Counted from the stretch's first letter, positions 12,769 through 25,708 are shown. The stretch: DNA of 64,000 nucleotides from Ceraceosorus guamensis (GCF_003144195.1 NW_020290040.1:41049-105048); one strand, 5' to 3'. Notes: generated from the sequence alone by a model not told the origin. Program-made: numbers and translations.

Positions 12769-12778
12769 GTCACGTGAC
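12769..12778. promoter_or_regulatory. GTCACGTGAC palindrome
   Basis: The same 10-bp palindrome as at 11040, 280 bp upstream of the DBP8 start and 388 bp upstream of the SNU23 start. Confidence 0.5.
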
Positions 12779-13057
12779 ATATATTCCTCAAAATAATTTT
12801 GGTATTGTGAATTTCTTGACTTGATTCGTGATTTTGACTGCAACTCGTCAATTGGAGACTCTTTCTGTGATTTAGGGATCGAAGCGACATACGAGCCATT
12901 CACCACCCACCGCTCGCCAACGGAGCCAAGGTTGGATGCCACTTGAGAACATTCCAGCGCAGCTTCTCACGTTTGGTCTTCGTTGCCTCCGACTTATCAT
13001 CACTCATCGTGGAAGTCTAAGTCTTTCACGAAGCCGAGAAGATCACTTGAAACGAGC

Positions 13058-15011
13058 ATGTCGACGCTTGCTAGGCCACTGGATGCACCTTCGACATCTC
13101 GAGTGGGTGCTGCAAATGCAACAGCGGCAGCTCTTGCGGCAAAGCGTGCTCAGCAAAGCGCTTCATTGGCAGTACCTCACAATGAAAATGCGGGGCATCA
13201 AAGCTCGGGGATGAAAGGTGCGCCCTCGAAGGCTAGGACCGAAGCTAGCATCACCTCCTTTACGCAGCTGGGTCTATCCGCGCGCCTAGAGCGAGCTCTA
13301 TCTGCCTTGCGCATCACCGTGCCGACGCCTATTCAAGCCTCAGCTTTACCTTCTATCTTTTCCTCCTCGGACATCATAGCCGGTTCCCCCACCGGTTCCG
13401 GCAAGACCCTCGCATTCGCACTTCCCATTCTCTCTTCGCTCGAGAAAGATCTGATAGCAGGTGCAGCAGTCATCCTAACGCCCACTCGAGAATTGGCTCA
13501 ACAGCTCTACGAACAGATCGTCGCTGTCGCGACGGGCGCTGCGCTGGGTGTCAATGTGGCCCTTGTGCTGGGCGGTCAGGATATGATGAGACAGGCTCAG
13601 CTGCTCAATCAGAGACCTAACATCGTCGTCGCCACCCCCGGAAGATTGGCTGACTTGCTTGGCAATGCAGATCACCAAGCTCTTAGCAGGTGCAAATACG
13701 TCGTGAGTAAAGGCAGCGCGATAGGTATCGCTCCTTGTTCTTCAGCCACGTTGATGCCTGCGATGCGTCCGCCTTCGCTGCCTTGCTTCACAGGTGCTAG
13801 ACGAAGCAGATAGACTTCTCACGCCCACATTCAGCGACGCGCTCTCCACAATCTTTTCCGCTCTTCCGCCCTCGTCTATGCGTCAGACGCTGCTGTTCTC
13901 AGCAACGCTGACCCCAGCCATCGAAGCGCTAGCTACAAAGCCTCGTTCAGCAGAAGAGAGGCCAGTTCGGGTATGCAGGATAGAAGGCCCAACCAGCACG
14001 CCTCCTCAGCTGGTGCAAAAGTACATCTTTGTACCTAGTCACGTGAGGGAACCATACCTCTATCACTTGTTGCTCAATGCGCCTTGTCCTAGTCGATCGA
14101 AAGGCGACGGTCGATCAAAATGGGAGGAAGAAGAAGCAAGTGGTATGGGCGAAGAGGACGAGGATGATTTGGAGAGCAAGGTGGTTCCTACAATCATCTT
14201 CGTCTCTCGCTGCCGAACCGCAGCTCTTCTTTGTCGCATGTTGGAAGAGCTTGGCATTCCGAGCACGACGTTGCATTCACATCTGCTCCAATCCGATCGG
14301 ACAGCCAATCTGCAATCTTTTCGAGCTCGCAAGATTCCCATACTCATCACGACGGATGTGGGCTCGCGAGGATTGGACGTGCCAGAGGTGGAGTTGGTGG
14401 TGAATTGGGATCTGCCTAGAGATTGGAGAGATTACGTGCATAGGGTCGGTAGGACGGCTAGAGCTGGACGAGAAGGAAGCGCAGTGAGCTTTGTAGGAGA
14501 GAGGGACGTGGAGCTGCTCAAGGGCATAGAACAAAACATCCGTGAGTCAGCTCGCTGCGTTTCCCCGAAAGCAGTCATGAAACCGAGGCGGCCTCTTTTC
14601 GACACATGCGCGCATCTTGACGGATCCCTGGCTGACTGATCGATGTGCATGCTCTTCTTATTTGCAGACGTCGAAATGACGGAGCACTCCATGCCGGAGG
14701 AAAAGGTGCTCGAGAGGCTCAATGCAGTGTCCACGGCCAAGCGGATCGCCAATCTGGTAAGTTTCCTGCATCTTGTCGCGTTGCATCCTCCTCTCCCAGC
14801 TTGCTCGCAATGTAATCTCATCAATGTTTGCATTTCCGCTCACATTCAACTTCGCGCAATTCTCCTTTTCCTCCTGGTTCGAAAGGAGCTGCACGATACC
14901 AAATTTGGAGCTAGACAGGAACACAACAAGAAGAAGGCGGCAGAGAGGGTAAAGATTGAAGAAAAGGGTCGCAGACGCAAAAAGTCAAAAGCGCCGAAAA
15001 GCGCTTCTTGA
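13058..15011 (+). CDS. DBP8: DEAD-box ATP-dependent RNA helicase DBP8 (DDX49)
   Basis: Nucleolar helicase needed for 18S rRNA maturation within the small-subunit processome. Four exons (13058-13702, 13794-14541, 14668-14756, 14886-15011) join in frame to 535 residues. Motifs in order: Q-motif region from FTQLGLS to TPIQ (residues 68-93), Walker A PTGSGKT (111-117), PTRELA, TPGRL, DEAD (218-221) completed across intron 1, SAT (251-253), RGLD, and HRVGRTARAGR. The C-terminal tail EEKVLERLNAVSTAKRIANL, then FGARQEHNKKK, matches Dbp8 rather than other DEAD-box families. An acidic insertion (EEEEASGMGEEDEDDLE) sits between the two RecA domains. The preceding 57 residues are Ala/Ser-rich. Confidence 0.94.
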
Positions 15012-15496
15012 GAGGTGTCGAGCGTAGTCTAGTGCTCGCGCCCAACCAGCCAAATTTGAACCTCATCACTTGCCGAAAAGCCCTGCTTGTATACCAGCTC
15101 GCGCACCAGTCACGAGAGCAGCACGCGAATGTCGAGGGAATCGAGTGCCTAGTTGCAATGTGATTGTGTTGTAGCATCTCCAAATGCTAACGAGCTCGGA
15201 GCTAATGAGATGAAGTATCATTTACAATCTGACGATGCTATGAGGAAAGGTATGATGAATCAGGGTTGCTACGTTCTAGAAGCGTCATGCAGGTACCATG
15301 CACAAGCATCAGGTGTCTCGTTGGGAAAAGAAAATGCTCGGGGACACCGGTTGGCAGTGCGAGTAAGACCACCGAGGGTTTTCTCAGACGCACTGGTGAT
15401 ACGTCGACGAGCGCGGAAGGGGGAGCCGCTCACAGCTCAGAGGCATCGCGTCGCGACATGTCTCGATGTTCCTGCAGGGCGTGAGGGGACGCCAGA
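15012..15496. other. Intergenic between convergent 3' ends
   Basis: About 485 bp between the DBP8 stop and the PH-protein stop. No gene or clear repeat seen; presumably the two 3' UTRs. Confidence 0.5.
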
Positions 15497-18400
15497 TCAG
15501 CACCTACGCTCCATCATACCAGGCCAACGCTTTGCACATCTCACCTCGGCAAGCATAGCTTCGAGCGCATCGGACGTGTCTTGCTGCTCTCTGCTACCGC
15601 GATCCCCAGCTTGGGGCAGGCCGAGAGGTCTGGGCGGACTGGCTCGACCTCTCGTAGCAGGACCTCCTCCCACAGCATCAGTGACCGATCGACGCTGAGC
15701 CTCTGCAATCTGCGCCGCTTCGCGTGCTCTCTCATCTACCGCCGTTCCTTCTTGCGCCCTTCTGCGTCTGCGACGACGAGGTAGCGTGATGAATTTCGGA
15801 AGCACTCGACTGTCCAGGTCCAGGGCGACGTTGGTCGAGGCTGCGTGTTGAAGCGGGCGGCGTCCGTCAGAAGTCGATGCTCCAATGCGCATGTGTCTCG
15901 CAGACACTCACCTTGGAAAGCTTCGATCCACTCCACGACGTGCCGGTCGTTGCGCGTCTGGAGGAGGAACTGTTCGCCCTCTACGCGTACACGCACCACG
16001 TGTCGTCGCTTGAGATAGTCCGCTGCCAAGCCGCTCTCGGCGTTCTGCAGCGTATAATTGCGCACAGCGTTATGCTTGCTCAGATCACTAGCGCTGGCAC
16101 TCGCGCTGCTGATCGCGTGTTGGCTGCCAAAAGGTCGATTATTGATCACGAGTTCGACGGCGTGGTTCAAGCCGCTGGTGCCATGTACGCCACTGGTGCT
16201 GCGCTCATTCATAACGCTGCTCGTCCCATTGCTGGAGCGCTTCTCGTCTCCATTTGGAGCTGGACTGCCATTCTGCCCCGCTGCGGGGGCAACTTCGTTC
16301 ATGGGCTCCTTGTGCACGTGAGCGCCGTCCATCTCACCCCAAGCACCCTTGCTTGCGTAACCCGCTGCAGAGAGATCGGTCTTGAAGAGCTTCAGACTAG
16401 TACCGTGCAGCACAAAATAGTAGCGCCTCCAGCTTCGATCCTTTGCCTGAACGCCGGGAGCTGAAAACTCCATCTTGCGCGGCAAGTAACCTTCGATGTG
16501 TACGCCACAAAAGTAAGAGGGGAGGCTCTCCTTGCCCTCCTCTTCGCGCGGCATGATGAGCTGCTTTCCTTCCGGTCTTTCGTGGATGATCGAGTAAGGT
16601 GGAGGTTCCTTACCGACCTCGAACATTGATTGCCGTCGGCGCATGCCTTGAGCGTCCGGCGCGTCCTTGCCTGGGAAGGGTGGAGGAGCCAGCGTGGCGC
16701 CGCCCTGTTGGGACGGGGAAGGAGAAGCTCGACCAGTGAAAAGACCGGGCGATGCAGGGAAGCTGGGCGGTGGCGTAGGTCTAATCGCCTCACGCCTCGA
16801 GCTCGCACTCAGATCCACAAGTGACTGGGACTTTTGAGAGTACAGGCCGGGACGCGAAGCACCTGTAGCACTCGCAGAAGGGCCGACAGAGGCGAATGCA
16901 TTAGCCCTAGGACTTGTGGGCGTTCCAGCGTTGCGAGAAGCTGGAGATGCTTCACGACTTGCGTCCGGCTTTTTGGCCAGGCCGGCAGGGATGCTCAGCG
17001 ATGCAGAGCTTCCAGAGGAAGTAACGGGTCTACGGAAAGAGCTGCCTCGAATGGAAGCCGGTTGACCATCCGCTCCCGTGCGCGAAGCTGGGGCACCAGT
17101 TCCCAATGCGATCGTATTCGTCGGATGCGAGGGCTGGTGCCCAGTTGATGGCTGTCTGGCCCGGGGAGTAGACGAAAGAGGATAACGTTGTCCAGGCGAC
17201 TGGTCTCTGGGCTTTGGAGTGGAAGATTGAGGATTTGATGGGCCATTCGCAGGGTGTGCAGGGTCCTTGGCACGGGGTGTAGACGAGAGAGGATGCGGCG
17301 CGCCGTTCACCGGTGGCAAAGCTGATGTGTCGCGACTAGGTGTCCCGACAACGGCGCTCTGGCCAGACCTGGTGGTGCGCACGCTCGCACTGGATGGTGC
17401 CCTAGATCTTGAAATTATGGAAGGAGAAGGCGGCGGTACGTCGGAGCCTGTTGGTGGTCGAGCACCCGTGGCAAGGCGAGGCTGAGCAGGGCGTTGCGAA
17501 AAGTATGAATCGTTGGTGGTAACGACATTCAAGGCTCTCGCGAGCGGCGTCGAGCTGACTGGCGTGCGGCCCGTTAGGGTGCGGGGAGTCTCGAGGGGTG
17601 AGAATTCGGCGAAACGCGTCCAGTTCTGACGATTCGAGGTGTCGACGCTTTGCGCGTCCCTCGAGATCGAGTTGGCGAGAGACTGGTCAAACCTCTGAGC
17701 GGGAGGCAGAGCTATACCAGCGGGAGGTGAAACCCGAGCGAGCGTAGCGGCGGTTACGGGCATAGACCCAGGCATCGTCGGCGAAGGCGAACGCTCATGA
17801 TCTGATTCATCTTCCGCATCCGTCTCGGATTCTGCCTCTTCAGTCTCTTCCGCCTCCGACCCACTGGGCGCATGATCATCCTCAGAGTCATCTTCGCTGT
17901 CGTCACCAGCATCCCCGCCTTCCTGGCTTTGTCTTCGTCCATCGTCGTCGTTGCCATCGCCCCCAGCACCACCATCTGGTGGCGCGCTGCCATTTCCAGA
18001 TCCATTTGGCTGGGTGTTGCGATTAAGTCGCATCGAGTCGAGCCGAGGAAGATGAGACAATCGTCCGCGACCAGCGGGCTGCCGGGCAGGTGTGCTCGCA
18101 GTAGGAGATTCACCACTTGCAGCTCTGTAGGTCGCTCCCTGCGCAGTGACCTCACCTTCCCTCGACGAGGCATTAGAATCCTGGCCAGATCGAGCATCGA
18201 GCGCAGCTTGCTCCTGATCGACGCCGAGCGCTGTAGGCCTTTGCTGGTGAAGCGCGCTTTGCTCGTCCGCCACGCTCAGCGCCGAGCCAAGTGGCTGTCT
18301 GCTGTCGACCGCTACCTTATCAAAGATGCCCACACGGCTCGGTTCAGCGCTGATCATCCGACCGCCATCTGAGCCGGACCGAGCGCATGGTGGTGCTGCG

Positions 18401-19664
18401 GCATGAGTGGAAGCCGAGGTGTGGTCCGTGCTACCCGACAAGGCAGAAGCTCTATCAGAGGGAGACGTAGCAGGTGAAGCGACAGGTGCAGGCATTCCGG
18501 TGATCATGCCAGAGCGCCCGTCGCGACCGCTTGATGGCGCAAGTGACGGCCTCCTTTCTCCTAGTGGCCCTTCATCCTCTCGCTGCATTCTTGTATGCGC
18601 ATGCATGGGGGGCGTCACAAAATTCGATTGTGCAGACACATTCCTAGTGCGTGCTGGCATCCCGAACGCGGTAGAGAAGACTCGTGTAGCCTCCTCTGTC
18701 TGCTCTAGAGTGGGTGAAGCCTGTCCCGACGAATCACCCAAAGCGAAGGGAGGATGAAAGGCGGACTGGGGTTCCGTGTATCTAGGTGACGAAGAGCCGC
18801 TTGAGCGTGCCGATTGCCCATTCTTGGCCATGCTGCCTTTCTTGCGAAAAATGCCCTTAACAGAGGCCACGCTTGCTCTTCTGGGTGTACTGCTGCATGG
18901 CCCTCCCTCGGCGTCGCTACCGTCTTCCAGTGCTGTCTGAAGGTTGTCGCGCGACCGACCGAACCAAGAAGCGGCGCTCCCGCGGCGTGGAGCGGCCGTC
19001 GAGACCTCGCTGGAAGTACGCCTATCGAAGCTGCGCAAGAAGGAGAAACTAGACCTCGAGCGCGATGCGTGAGGCGAGTTGCGAGACGCGACGGTCTGAT
19101 CCGATGCGTGATAGTCTGTAGGAGAGCTCAAGCGTTCCGTTTCGGCTTCGTCACCATCCAGATCCGAGGGGTCGATCTGTGCAGCGCCTGGCGTGTGCAA
19201 AAGCTCCGGTGATCCCACGGCGGCACTCGTTGGCAGCCTGCCCGGCACCGAATTGACAACGGCCACGTTCGATTTGACGTGCGCGTCTCCTCGCAAAGCG
19301 CTGCTGCCCAGTGCAGGCTTCAGGGACGCATAATTTGGCGCCACATGTACCTGATCCGCCTCTCGGCCCGCTACCAGCTCCAGCAATGATGGCCTCCGGG
19401 ATGAGTGTGACATCTCGGCTGGATCGGCGTGCAAGTCTGGTATCGCAGAGCCAGTGGCGTCGGTCTGTGGCGCTGTCACACTATTTGGATGAAAAGGAGC
19501 TGTCGAGCTAAGCAGCGCTGAACTGGAGATCTGACCGTTCAAACTGCCGGCGCCGCGCGGAGCAAGGATCGTTTCGTCGGCAGAGCGGCGTGAGGGTGAA
19601 GGCGTGCTCGAAATCACCCGAGATTGCTCGTTAGATGGACGCGTGGGCGTGCGATCATCTGGAG
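15497..19664 (-). CDS. Very large disordered protein with C-terminal PH domain
   Basis: Probable membrane- or cortex-associated adaptor. Coding runs 19664 to 15912, then 15840-15497 after a short intron (15841-15911). Roughly 1,100 residues of Ser/Pro/Arg-rich sequence come first, with repeated SSTPRA and RRPSL patches and an acidic block near 17790-17920 (EDDSEDD, EETEEAESE). The PH domain follows: GYLPRKMEF, RSWRRYYFVLHGTSLKLFKTD, a 75-residue insertion, then YLKRRHVVRVRVEGEQFLLQ and VVEWIEAFQ. The tail ASTNVALDLD, then LPRRRRRRR, resembles fungal PH proteins. Two start options exist. The open frame runs up to an ATG at 19824, with an internal Met at 19413 before SHSSRRPSL. Alternatively an acceptor at 19665 joins the exon at 20592-21426 in phase, giving 1,643 residues. 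I prefer the joined model. Confidence 0.8.
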
Positions 19665-20591
19665 CTGAATAGCGGACGGCCGTGCAGTGGTTGTGAACGT
19701 GAATGATTTGTTTGCGAATCGTCGGGCGCCATCGAAGTCGGACCAAGTCAGGACCATGCAGGAGAGTTGATTGTTTGAATCGCGATTGTTGATCGGGAGC
19801 GATTGCCGAAACGAGAGCAAACAAGCAGGTGATGAGTGGCAGAGGGTGCGGTTAGGTGGTGATGACCCACGAGACGGCCCAGAACAGTCGAGCCGCCGCG
19901 TCGTAGAGACGCGCGTTGAGGCAAATTGGACCGCAAAGCCGAATAAAGACAGGTCGCGTGCCCGAATAAACGCGATGCAGGGCGTGTGCATGCAGCAGTA
20001 AGCAGCGCGCCAGATTTGTTCATGCGAGCGGCAGAGCGGCGAGGTAGCGAGAGCGATCGATCCACCGAGCGGGGAAGCAGCAAAGAGCGGGATGTATGCG
20101 CCGAGCCAGAAAGGCGCACATCAGCAAAAGGGCAATCGCAAACGATACGATGTTCGAGAGCAAGGTCGTCGTGCAGCGCGATGCGGAGATGTCGGAGTTT
20201 CGTCGTGGTACCAGCGCGCGGCCGAAGAGAAGTCCGCGATCCACGATTGCAAGACGGAGAGATTGGTGGGAGCGACGGCCAAATCAGACAATGGTGAATT
20301 GCGAATGTCGAGGCCGGGGCGACGAGATAAATGTGGGGCAGGGATATGGGGAGAGGTTCGCATCAGACGTGAGTCAGCAAGCAGCGAATGGAGACACGCA
20401 AGCTGTAGAACGAACAGGCCATCTTGATTGGGATGGGCCATGGCGCCACAGCGAGCCAAGGTTCACGATTGCTTGGCGTGGACAGTCAGCCGCAAAGGTG
20501 CACGCGGCGCCCACCCCACCCACTGGCTTTCACACCTGGATTACAAGAATCTGCAGCAGGCAAACGACGATGCCTGTCCCCGACCACTCAC

Positions 20592-21426
20592 CGCACGACG
20601 CATACACGGATTGAGTTGTAGCTATCTGCGCTTCCTCCGACGCGCATTCAATCGGTGTTGCGCTCGCTGCAACTGCTTCTGCCGATGACCGGCTTCTCGT
20701 AGGGCTCGAAGGCAGCGAGAAAGTGACGTTGGGCTGAGGAATCGTGCCGGCAGGAACTGCCAAGGGGTGTAAAGGCAGACCACTCGAGGTCGAGCGCACG
20801 TGCCGGCTGCTACGCGACGATTGCTGAGGAGAGGTGGGAGTTGAAGGCCCAGCATCGATGGAGAATGACGAGCTTGCCCTGGCGCTGTTCTGCGCTGTCC
20901 GCGCGGAGGTTGCAGAACTTGGCGAAGTTGCGGATGTGGGGCTGATGAGCTTGCCCTGCACTGCGCGTGCGATGTTTGGGATGGAGATGGCTCGCAGCAT
21001 CGCTGCTTTGGCTTTGCCTTTCGAGAGAGAGTCTGCATTGGAATCTGCGCCGAGTGCAGTCTCGTAGCATGGAGGCGTCTCTGTACCCTCAGAGCCATTC
21101 GAGCGACTAGCTGCCTCTCCCGATCTCCGATCAGCGTGCGTCGGATTCGTAGCCGCCGGAGAACCTTGGGTCTTGTTGAGAGTAGAGACTGTCCGCAGCA
21201 ACCGACTCCTTTCTCGCTCCGTCATCACCACATTGTTCGCAGTGCGTCGAGCCCATCCACCCACATCCTCACTCTGCTGCAAAGAGCTCATGTTGGCCGG
21301 CTCCGAAGCAGCTTCTTGTCGTGCAGAAGAGCTGCTATTTCGTCGAGCTTCACTGCCCTTCCTGACCATGCCCTGAGCGCCTGCTCCGCCAGCCGCGAAC
21401 TGCTGCGGTGGCTGCGCGAATGCCAT
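20592..21426 (-). CDS. Probable 5' exon of the PH-domain gene (or separate disordered protein)
   Basis: An open frame of 278 codons from MAFAQPPQQF at 21426. It is Ser/Ala-rich with one conserved-looking stretch, MTERERSRLLRTVSTLNKT, and a PPCYE motif. It ends at a strong donor (GTGAGTGG at 20591) in phase 1. An acceptor at 19665 (CTATTCAG) continues in the matching phase into the PH-domain frame, which would create a 927-nt intron, about ten times the local norm. If unspliced, the frame stops at 20530 and would be a separate protein. Phase agreement and shared composition favour one gene, but the intron length is a real doubt. Confidence 0.55.
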
Positions 21427-23129
21427 GGCGTGCTGCGAATGCTGCGAAGCTGGTGGAGCGCAGATGAGCGCGAAGAATTCCTGCGACGTTCGAGTAGGGA
21501 TGCGTTGTTTGTTGCCTCTGTGTTGTTGCTGCTGCAAGATCGTCAAGTCGAGTAGAGAGCGGAAATGAACTTCGTTTCAGAGAAATGAGGTTGAGGAAGC
21601 CATGATGAAACGGCGTCGATGTTTGAGTGGGCTTCGATGTGCGCACTCTGACTGCTAGCTGCAGTCAGTCAGTCAGTGATGCGGAGAGAGGCTCTTTGGC
21701 CGGTGAGGCGGCAGAGTGTGAACAGGTTGTGTACTGCAGAAGGGCGAGAAGATCTCGTTCAGGGTGCTGCGATCTAACAACGCGGCAGATGAGAGTGTCG
21801 CGGTGATCAACCCTGCCAACCTGCAGCTGATGTTGAGCAAGGATGTGGAGCCCGGGGCGTCATAAGCTGGCAGATCATGTGAGCACGCGGCAGCGATTAG
21901 CTCGGAGTTACAACTGCCCTTTCGGCTCAACAATACCCTCAAAATTGTGACTTGCTGGATGATTCAAGGCGAGCACGACGGCAAGCAAGCAATCTTGAAT
22001 GCGAATACACTGTGACTCTTGAATGCAGCCTTTGTGCCGAAGAGCCCTGAATTCATTCCCGCATCTGCATGGCCGGCGGCCGATCGCAAATGCTGGGTGG
22101 TTTCATCCAATTAAGCAGCAGCCATGACCGTCGCAGCACAGGTACAGTAGCGCGATAGATGCTGAGACGCTAGCAACCCCCACAGGGTCATGCAATGGCA
22201 AATTTAATCACGAATCGATTGTGATAATTGCTGCATGGGTCGCTGAATTCGCATGCAGCAGCGCAGCGCCGCCACATCACCGCTGAAACCACATCAACAC
22301 GCCGGCGAATAGACGGCATGTCATATGATGCAGCGCGCGGATGCATCATCGATGCATCGATCGAGACGATGCGCGCGCAGTCAGCCCATTCGTGGTCTAA
22401 ACTCACGCCGCTTAAGCATCGAGAGGGACTTTGCGACTCGCAAGTCGTGCTTTCATGATGTCTCAAGAGTGGCAGTGTGGATGGGAATCAGCTGAGGACG
22501 CTGCTATGCTGAGTACATAGCCGCTTCCTCTCCCTCATTCACAGCTTTGGCGGAAAGCAAAGTTGGATGAACACGTGAGGTCGAGCCTGCATGCCCAAAT
22601 GGGAAAGGGCTTGCGCTCTCCACCACAACGCGATGCACGCTAAAAGATGACGTATCGCACTCCGCAGCCGGCGGGCGGACCGCTTTTGCTGGTGCTAGCG
22701 CACACTTGGTCGTGACTGGCCTTCTCAGTCTCCCTCATCCACAATTGAAGATTCTTAATTTCAACCCTCGTCACTCGTAAATTGTGCATGTACCTACAGG
22801 CGACGCTGGTGGAGAAGCGCGCAGTGGTATTCGTGATTGGACCGCAAGGACAAATGGAGCCTGGCTGCTTAAGCGAGAGTCGTGGGTACGTCGTTGGCGT
22901 TTCTGTAGGGTACTGCCTTACTGCTCAACAACCCTTTGAGGAGGCTGGGAGGTTACAGTAAGGCACACGGCACATGAACTCGCTGTGGCGTGTCTGCTGC
23001 ACGGAGCAAGATGCCGATTGCCAGCCAGCAAATTTCAAATTCATTCAGATCGGCAGCTGCGGACAGAGTAGCCTGGTCGCCGTGCGTTCATTAGCATCCG
23101 GGCGCTCTCTTCTGCTCACCAACGCCGTG
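21427..23129. other. Gene-poor intergenic region
   Basis: No supported gene. Contains TAATCAC+GAATCGA at 22205-22218, TATTCGTGATTGG near 22828, a CACGTG at 22572, and a GATGCATC-rich patch at 22340-22360. Upstream of the PH-protein 5' exon, so its promoter should be at the left end. Confidence 0.5.
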
Positions 23130-23711
23130 TCATCGGATGGAGAGCCGACGCGGCTTCCAATCATAAGGTTTAGAGACGAGAGACGACCTTGACTCCGCCC
23201 CTTCCCCGCTCCCAACGCCGAAGAAGAGTGACCTCAACAATTTGTGAACGTGAATAAAGCTCATCACCACTTCCACTTGAACCAGGGGCTCTGGTGTTAT
23301 GACGCCGGCCGACGCAACTCGCTGCAAAGCTTGCGCCACACGCCCTAGAAGCGAGCTCTGCTGAACGCCGGTGCTCTTACTCTTTACTATATGAGCATCG
23401 TGGCTCTCCAGCATGCTCGACCGTAATCCACTCGTGTCAATGACGTCGCTGGCTGCAACGCAGGGACCGCTTGCAAGTACTCACAACCATGCTAGCTTAC
23501 ATGTAGTCTTTGTGATTCAAGCCACATGCCATGGTCGGCAAATTATGGAGACCGGCAAGCTTGGCGGCTGCATGGGGGGGCAGTTCATGAGCCTGCAGGA
23601 TCTAAAATCTCGCTTACCATTGAACGCTTTGAGACGATGATGTCGCTTGCTGGCGCCAGAAGATGCGGACTGGCCGGACGCGGCGATTGCTGATGGGGCT
23701 GCATTCACCAT
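23130..23711 (-). CDS. Doubtful small hypothetical protein, two exons
   Basis: Not recognised. A two-exon model (23618-23711 and 23130-23452) joins in phase through a GTAAGC donor and a TTGCAG acceptor to 138 residues. The N-terminus is Ala/Ser-rich. It is followed by a possible amphipathic helix, LLGRVAQALQRVASAG, and then VVMSFIHVHKLLRSLFF. The only ATG placing this in frame is at 23711. The frame extends upstream without an ATG, so a further 5' exon is possible. Codon use is less biased than in neighbours and no family is recognised. It could be chance reading frames in a gene-poor stretch. Confidence 0.25.
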
Positions 23712-24349
23712 CGCTTCGGATCTAGGATAAGGACACTCCGATAGGTTCGGCTGCGTGACGTCCGAATGTTCCTGCTGCCGAACCACGATGGTCAATGTGC
23801 AATCACGAATAGTCTTGAGTCACGAGTAGCTCATTCTGCACTGGAGAGAGTGCTGGTAGACTGCGGCAACTCATCAGGAACAGGACATGATCCAAGAGGT
23901 GAAAGCAAATGAACACGGCGGGATCATACGATGTTTGTCTGCATCATCTGTGGCTTCGGATCCAAGCATGCGGATCTTGAATCAGGTGTGTGGAGGTGTG
24001 CGCGAACCTCGGTCCGATCTTCAATCCTTTCTTGATCCCCGTTGTCGTCGCACGCTAGTCGTACATCACACCTACACGACGACGAGAGCACTCAGAGTCA
24101 CAGTGCGATCACGCGTGGCCAACGGGGCTTTTCACAATGTATGCTTATACACAGCGCAGTCATTTTGATTCTTGTACCATCGTGAGTAGACGCCAAAATA
24201 GGATCAAAAGTCACATCGGGTACGTGAATCGAAGAGCAACACTGCCAGGCATGCTCGACGTGTGGGCAAATGTCCGGACGCGATTCACCACACGGAGGAG
24301 TACTTTGGTAGGCTCGAGAGAGCGGAGATTCTCCTCAGACTGCAGGTGA
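23712..24349. other. Intergenic
   Basis: No gene seen. Holds CAATCAC (23800) and GAGTCAC (23817) heptad words, the latter followed by another GAGT. Confidence 0.5.
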
Positions 24350-25268
24350 TCAGGACCGAGTGCTACTACTACTACTCTCGAAGGAGAACTTGGCGAACGT
24401 CGACTGGGTCGCTTGGCTGAGCGGTCCACATGTCATCACACCGACACGCCATTTCTGACCGCTCGCTTCGCACGAGGCCTCGTCTTGAAATGTCGCTGGC
24501 TGAACAAATCCTCTGATCTCGCGAATCTGCACGAGCTCAGAGGCTTGAGGTCGAAGAGGCAACTCTGACGCTTGTTGAACTGCCTCAGAGTATGCGATCG
24601 ACACGCTCAGATCAGGTCCATGTCTGGTCACCTGAACGTAGAGCCAATTCTGCTTCGAGAGCCCGACGGATGGCTTGGAAGGTGCGGTAGACCAATCAGA
24701 GTAGGGATTGGCAACAACGCAGCTATCGGGTGCATATCAGGTGTCTCGTCGTCAGATTGATTGCCCAGTACCATTGCACGCGACGAGACAGAAACTTCTT
24801 AGACCACCCGCTCACCCGACATTTTCCCGTCCCTCGTCAAATTCGACGCCTGCTTTCGTCCAGCTCGTGCTAGGCTCTCCGATGGTCTCACCAGCGTGGA
24901 CGAACAGAGCAGCCTGCTTGAACCTTGCAAGACGGCGAGGAGCAGGTTTGAGCTGGCGTTCGTCCGTCGCGCCTTTGCCCATGCTGTACGCATTCCACAA
25001 CTCACCTCTCATCCATCCCACACTGCATCCATACGCCCGCTGTCCAATTGGCCTCGCCGTCATCCACAGCGAGAGTGAGCGTAGGCCCCGTCCTCGCATT
25101 GACATTGTCAAGTGGCTGAGAACCTTTTGGCGTCCTCCACCAATCACTCGACCCTTTAGCAGTGAGATTGATCAAGTCTGCGCTGGCATCTCGCAGCTCT
25201 GCTGCTCCCAGCAAGCTCCACTTCTCAGAATCGAAGTCGACTTGCGCAGGATAATTGATGATGGACAT
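24350..25268 (-). CDS. DUF1349 domain protein
   Basis: A concanavalin/lectin-fold family common in fungi and bacteria; function is not established, though carbohydrate binding is suspected from the fold. Three exons (25006-25268, 24816-24923, 24350-24722) join in frame to 247 residues, nearly all domain. Family hallmarks: DSEKWSLLGAAELRD, the core SSDWWRTPKG, TGPTLTL, FKQAALFVHAGETIG, WTKAGVEFDEGRENVG, and CVVANPYSDWSTAP. The second junction is what creates ENVGCVVANPYSDW, strong support for that splice. The start at 25268 (MSIINYP) is the closest Met to the domain; an in-frame Met lies six codons upstream. No signal peptide, so probably cytosolic. It ends in a run of five serines. Confidence 0.85.
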
Positions 25269-25708
25269 GGTGCTGGCAGCGTTCAATCGTCAACGCAATG
25301 GCATGATCGTGACGGTAGAGCTGGAGAATCTAAATGCCGAAAAGAAAGCCAGGCGGGGCTTCGCGCTCTCTCAAGTGAGATTTGCATCATGCGCGACTGG
25401 GCACAGGCAAGCAGGACGCCGGAGTCGGCCCGATGAGCGGGGACCGCGACTGGTGCAGCCCGCTCTTCAAGGTGGACCTTTCTTGTGATGCACGCATGAT
25501 CCAGAAGCCTGAGGGCGTTTGGACACACACACACACACACACGCACGCACAAGCAGTCCCCATGACGGCCGAACGACTCGCCCGATGGGCTTGATTGTAG
25601 ATCACAAGCACAACTGGGCACAAGCGCGTTCAAAGACATGCACATTCTGCTAACAGCAAGAATATCTGAGGGGTCTTGCGTAGGGCGATCAAAATCGGCA
25701 CGAGCATC
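25269..25708. other. Intergenic with CA microsatellite
   Basis: Short spacer between DUF1349 (its promoter side) and the malate synthase stop codon. An AC dinucleotide repeat with trailing ACGC units occupies 25523-25550. No gene seen. Confidence 0.6.

Larger units (their letters stand above)
12382..13057. other. Bidirectional promoter region of SNU23 and DBP8
   Basis: 676 bp between divergent start codons. Contains three perfect 7-bp repeats of the GAGTCTT type (12648-12668), a GTGAGTCACGAG word near 12741, the GTCACGTGAC palindrome at 12769-12778, and an AT-rich patch at 12783-12800. Confidence 0.6.
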
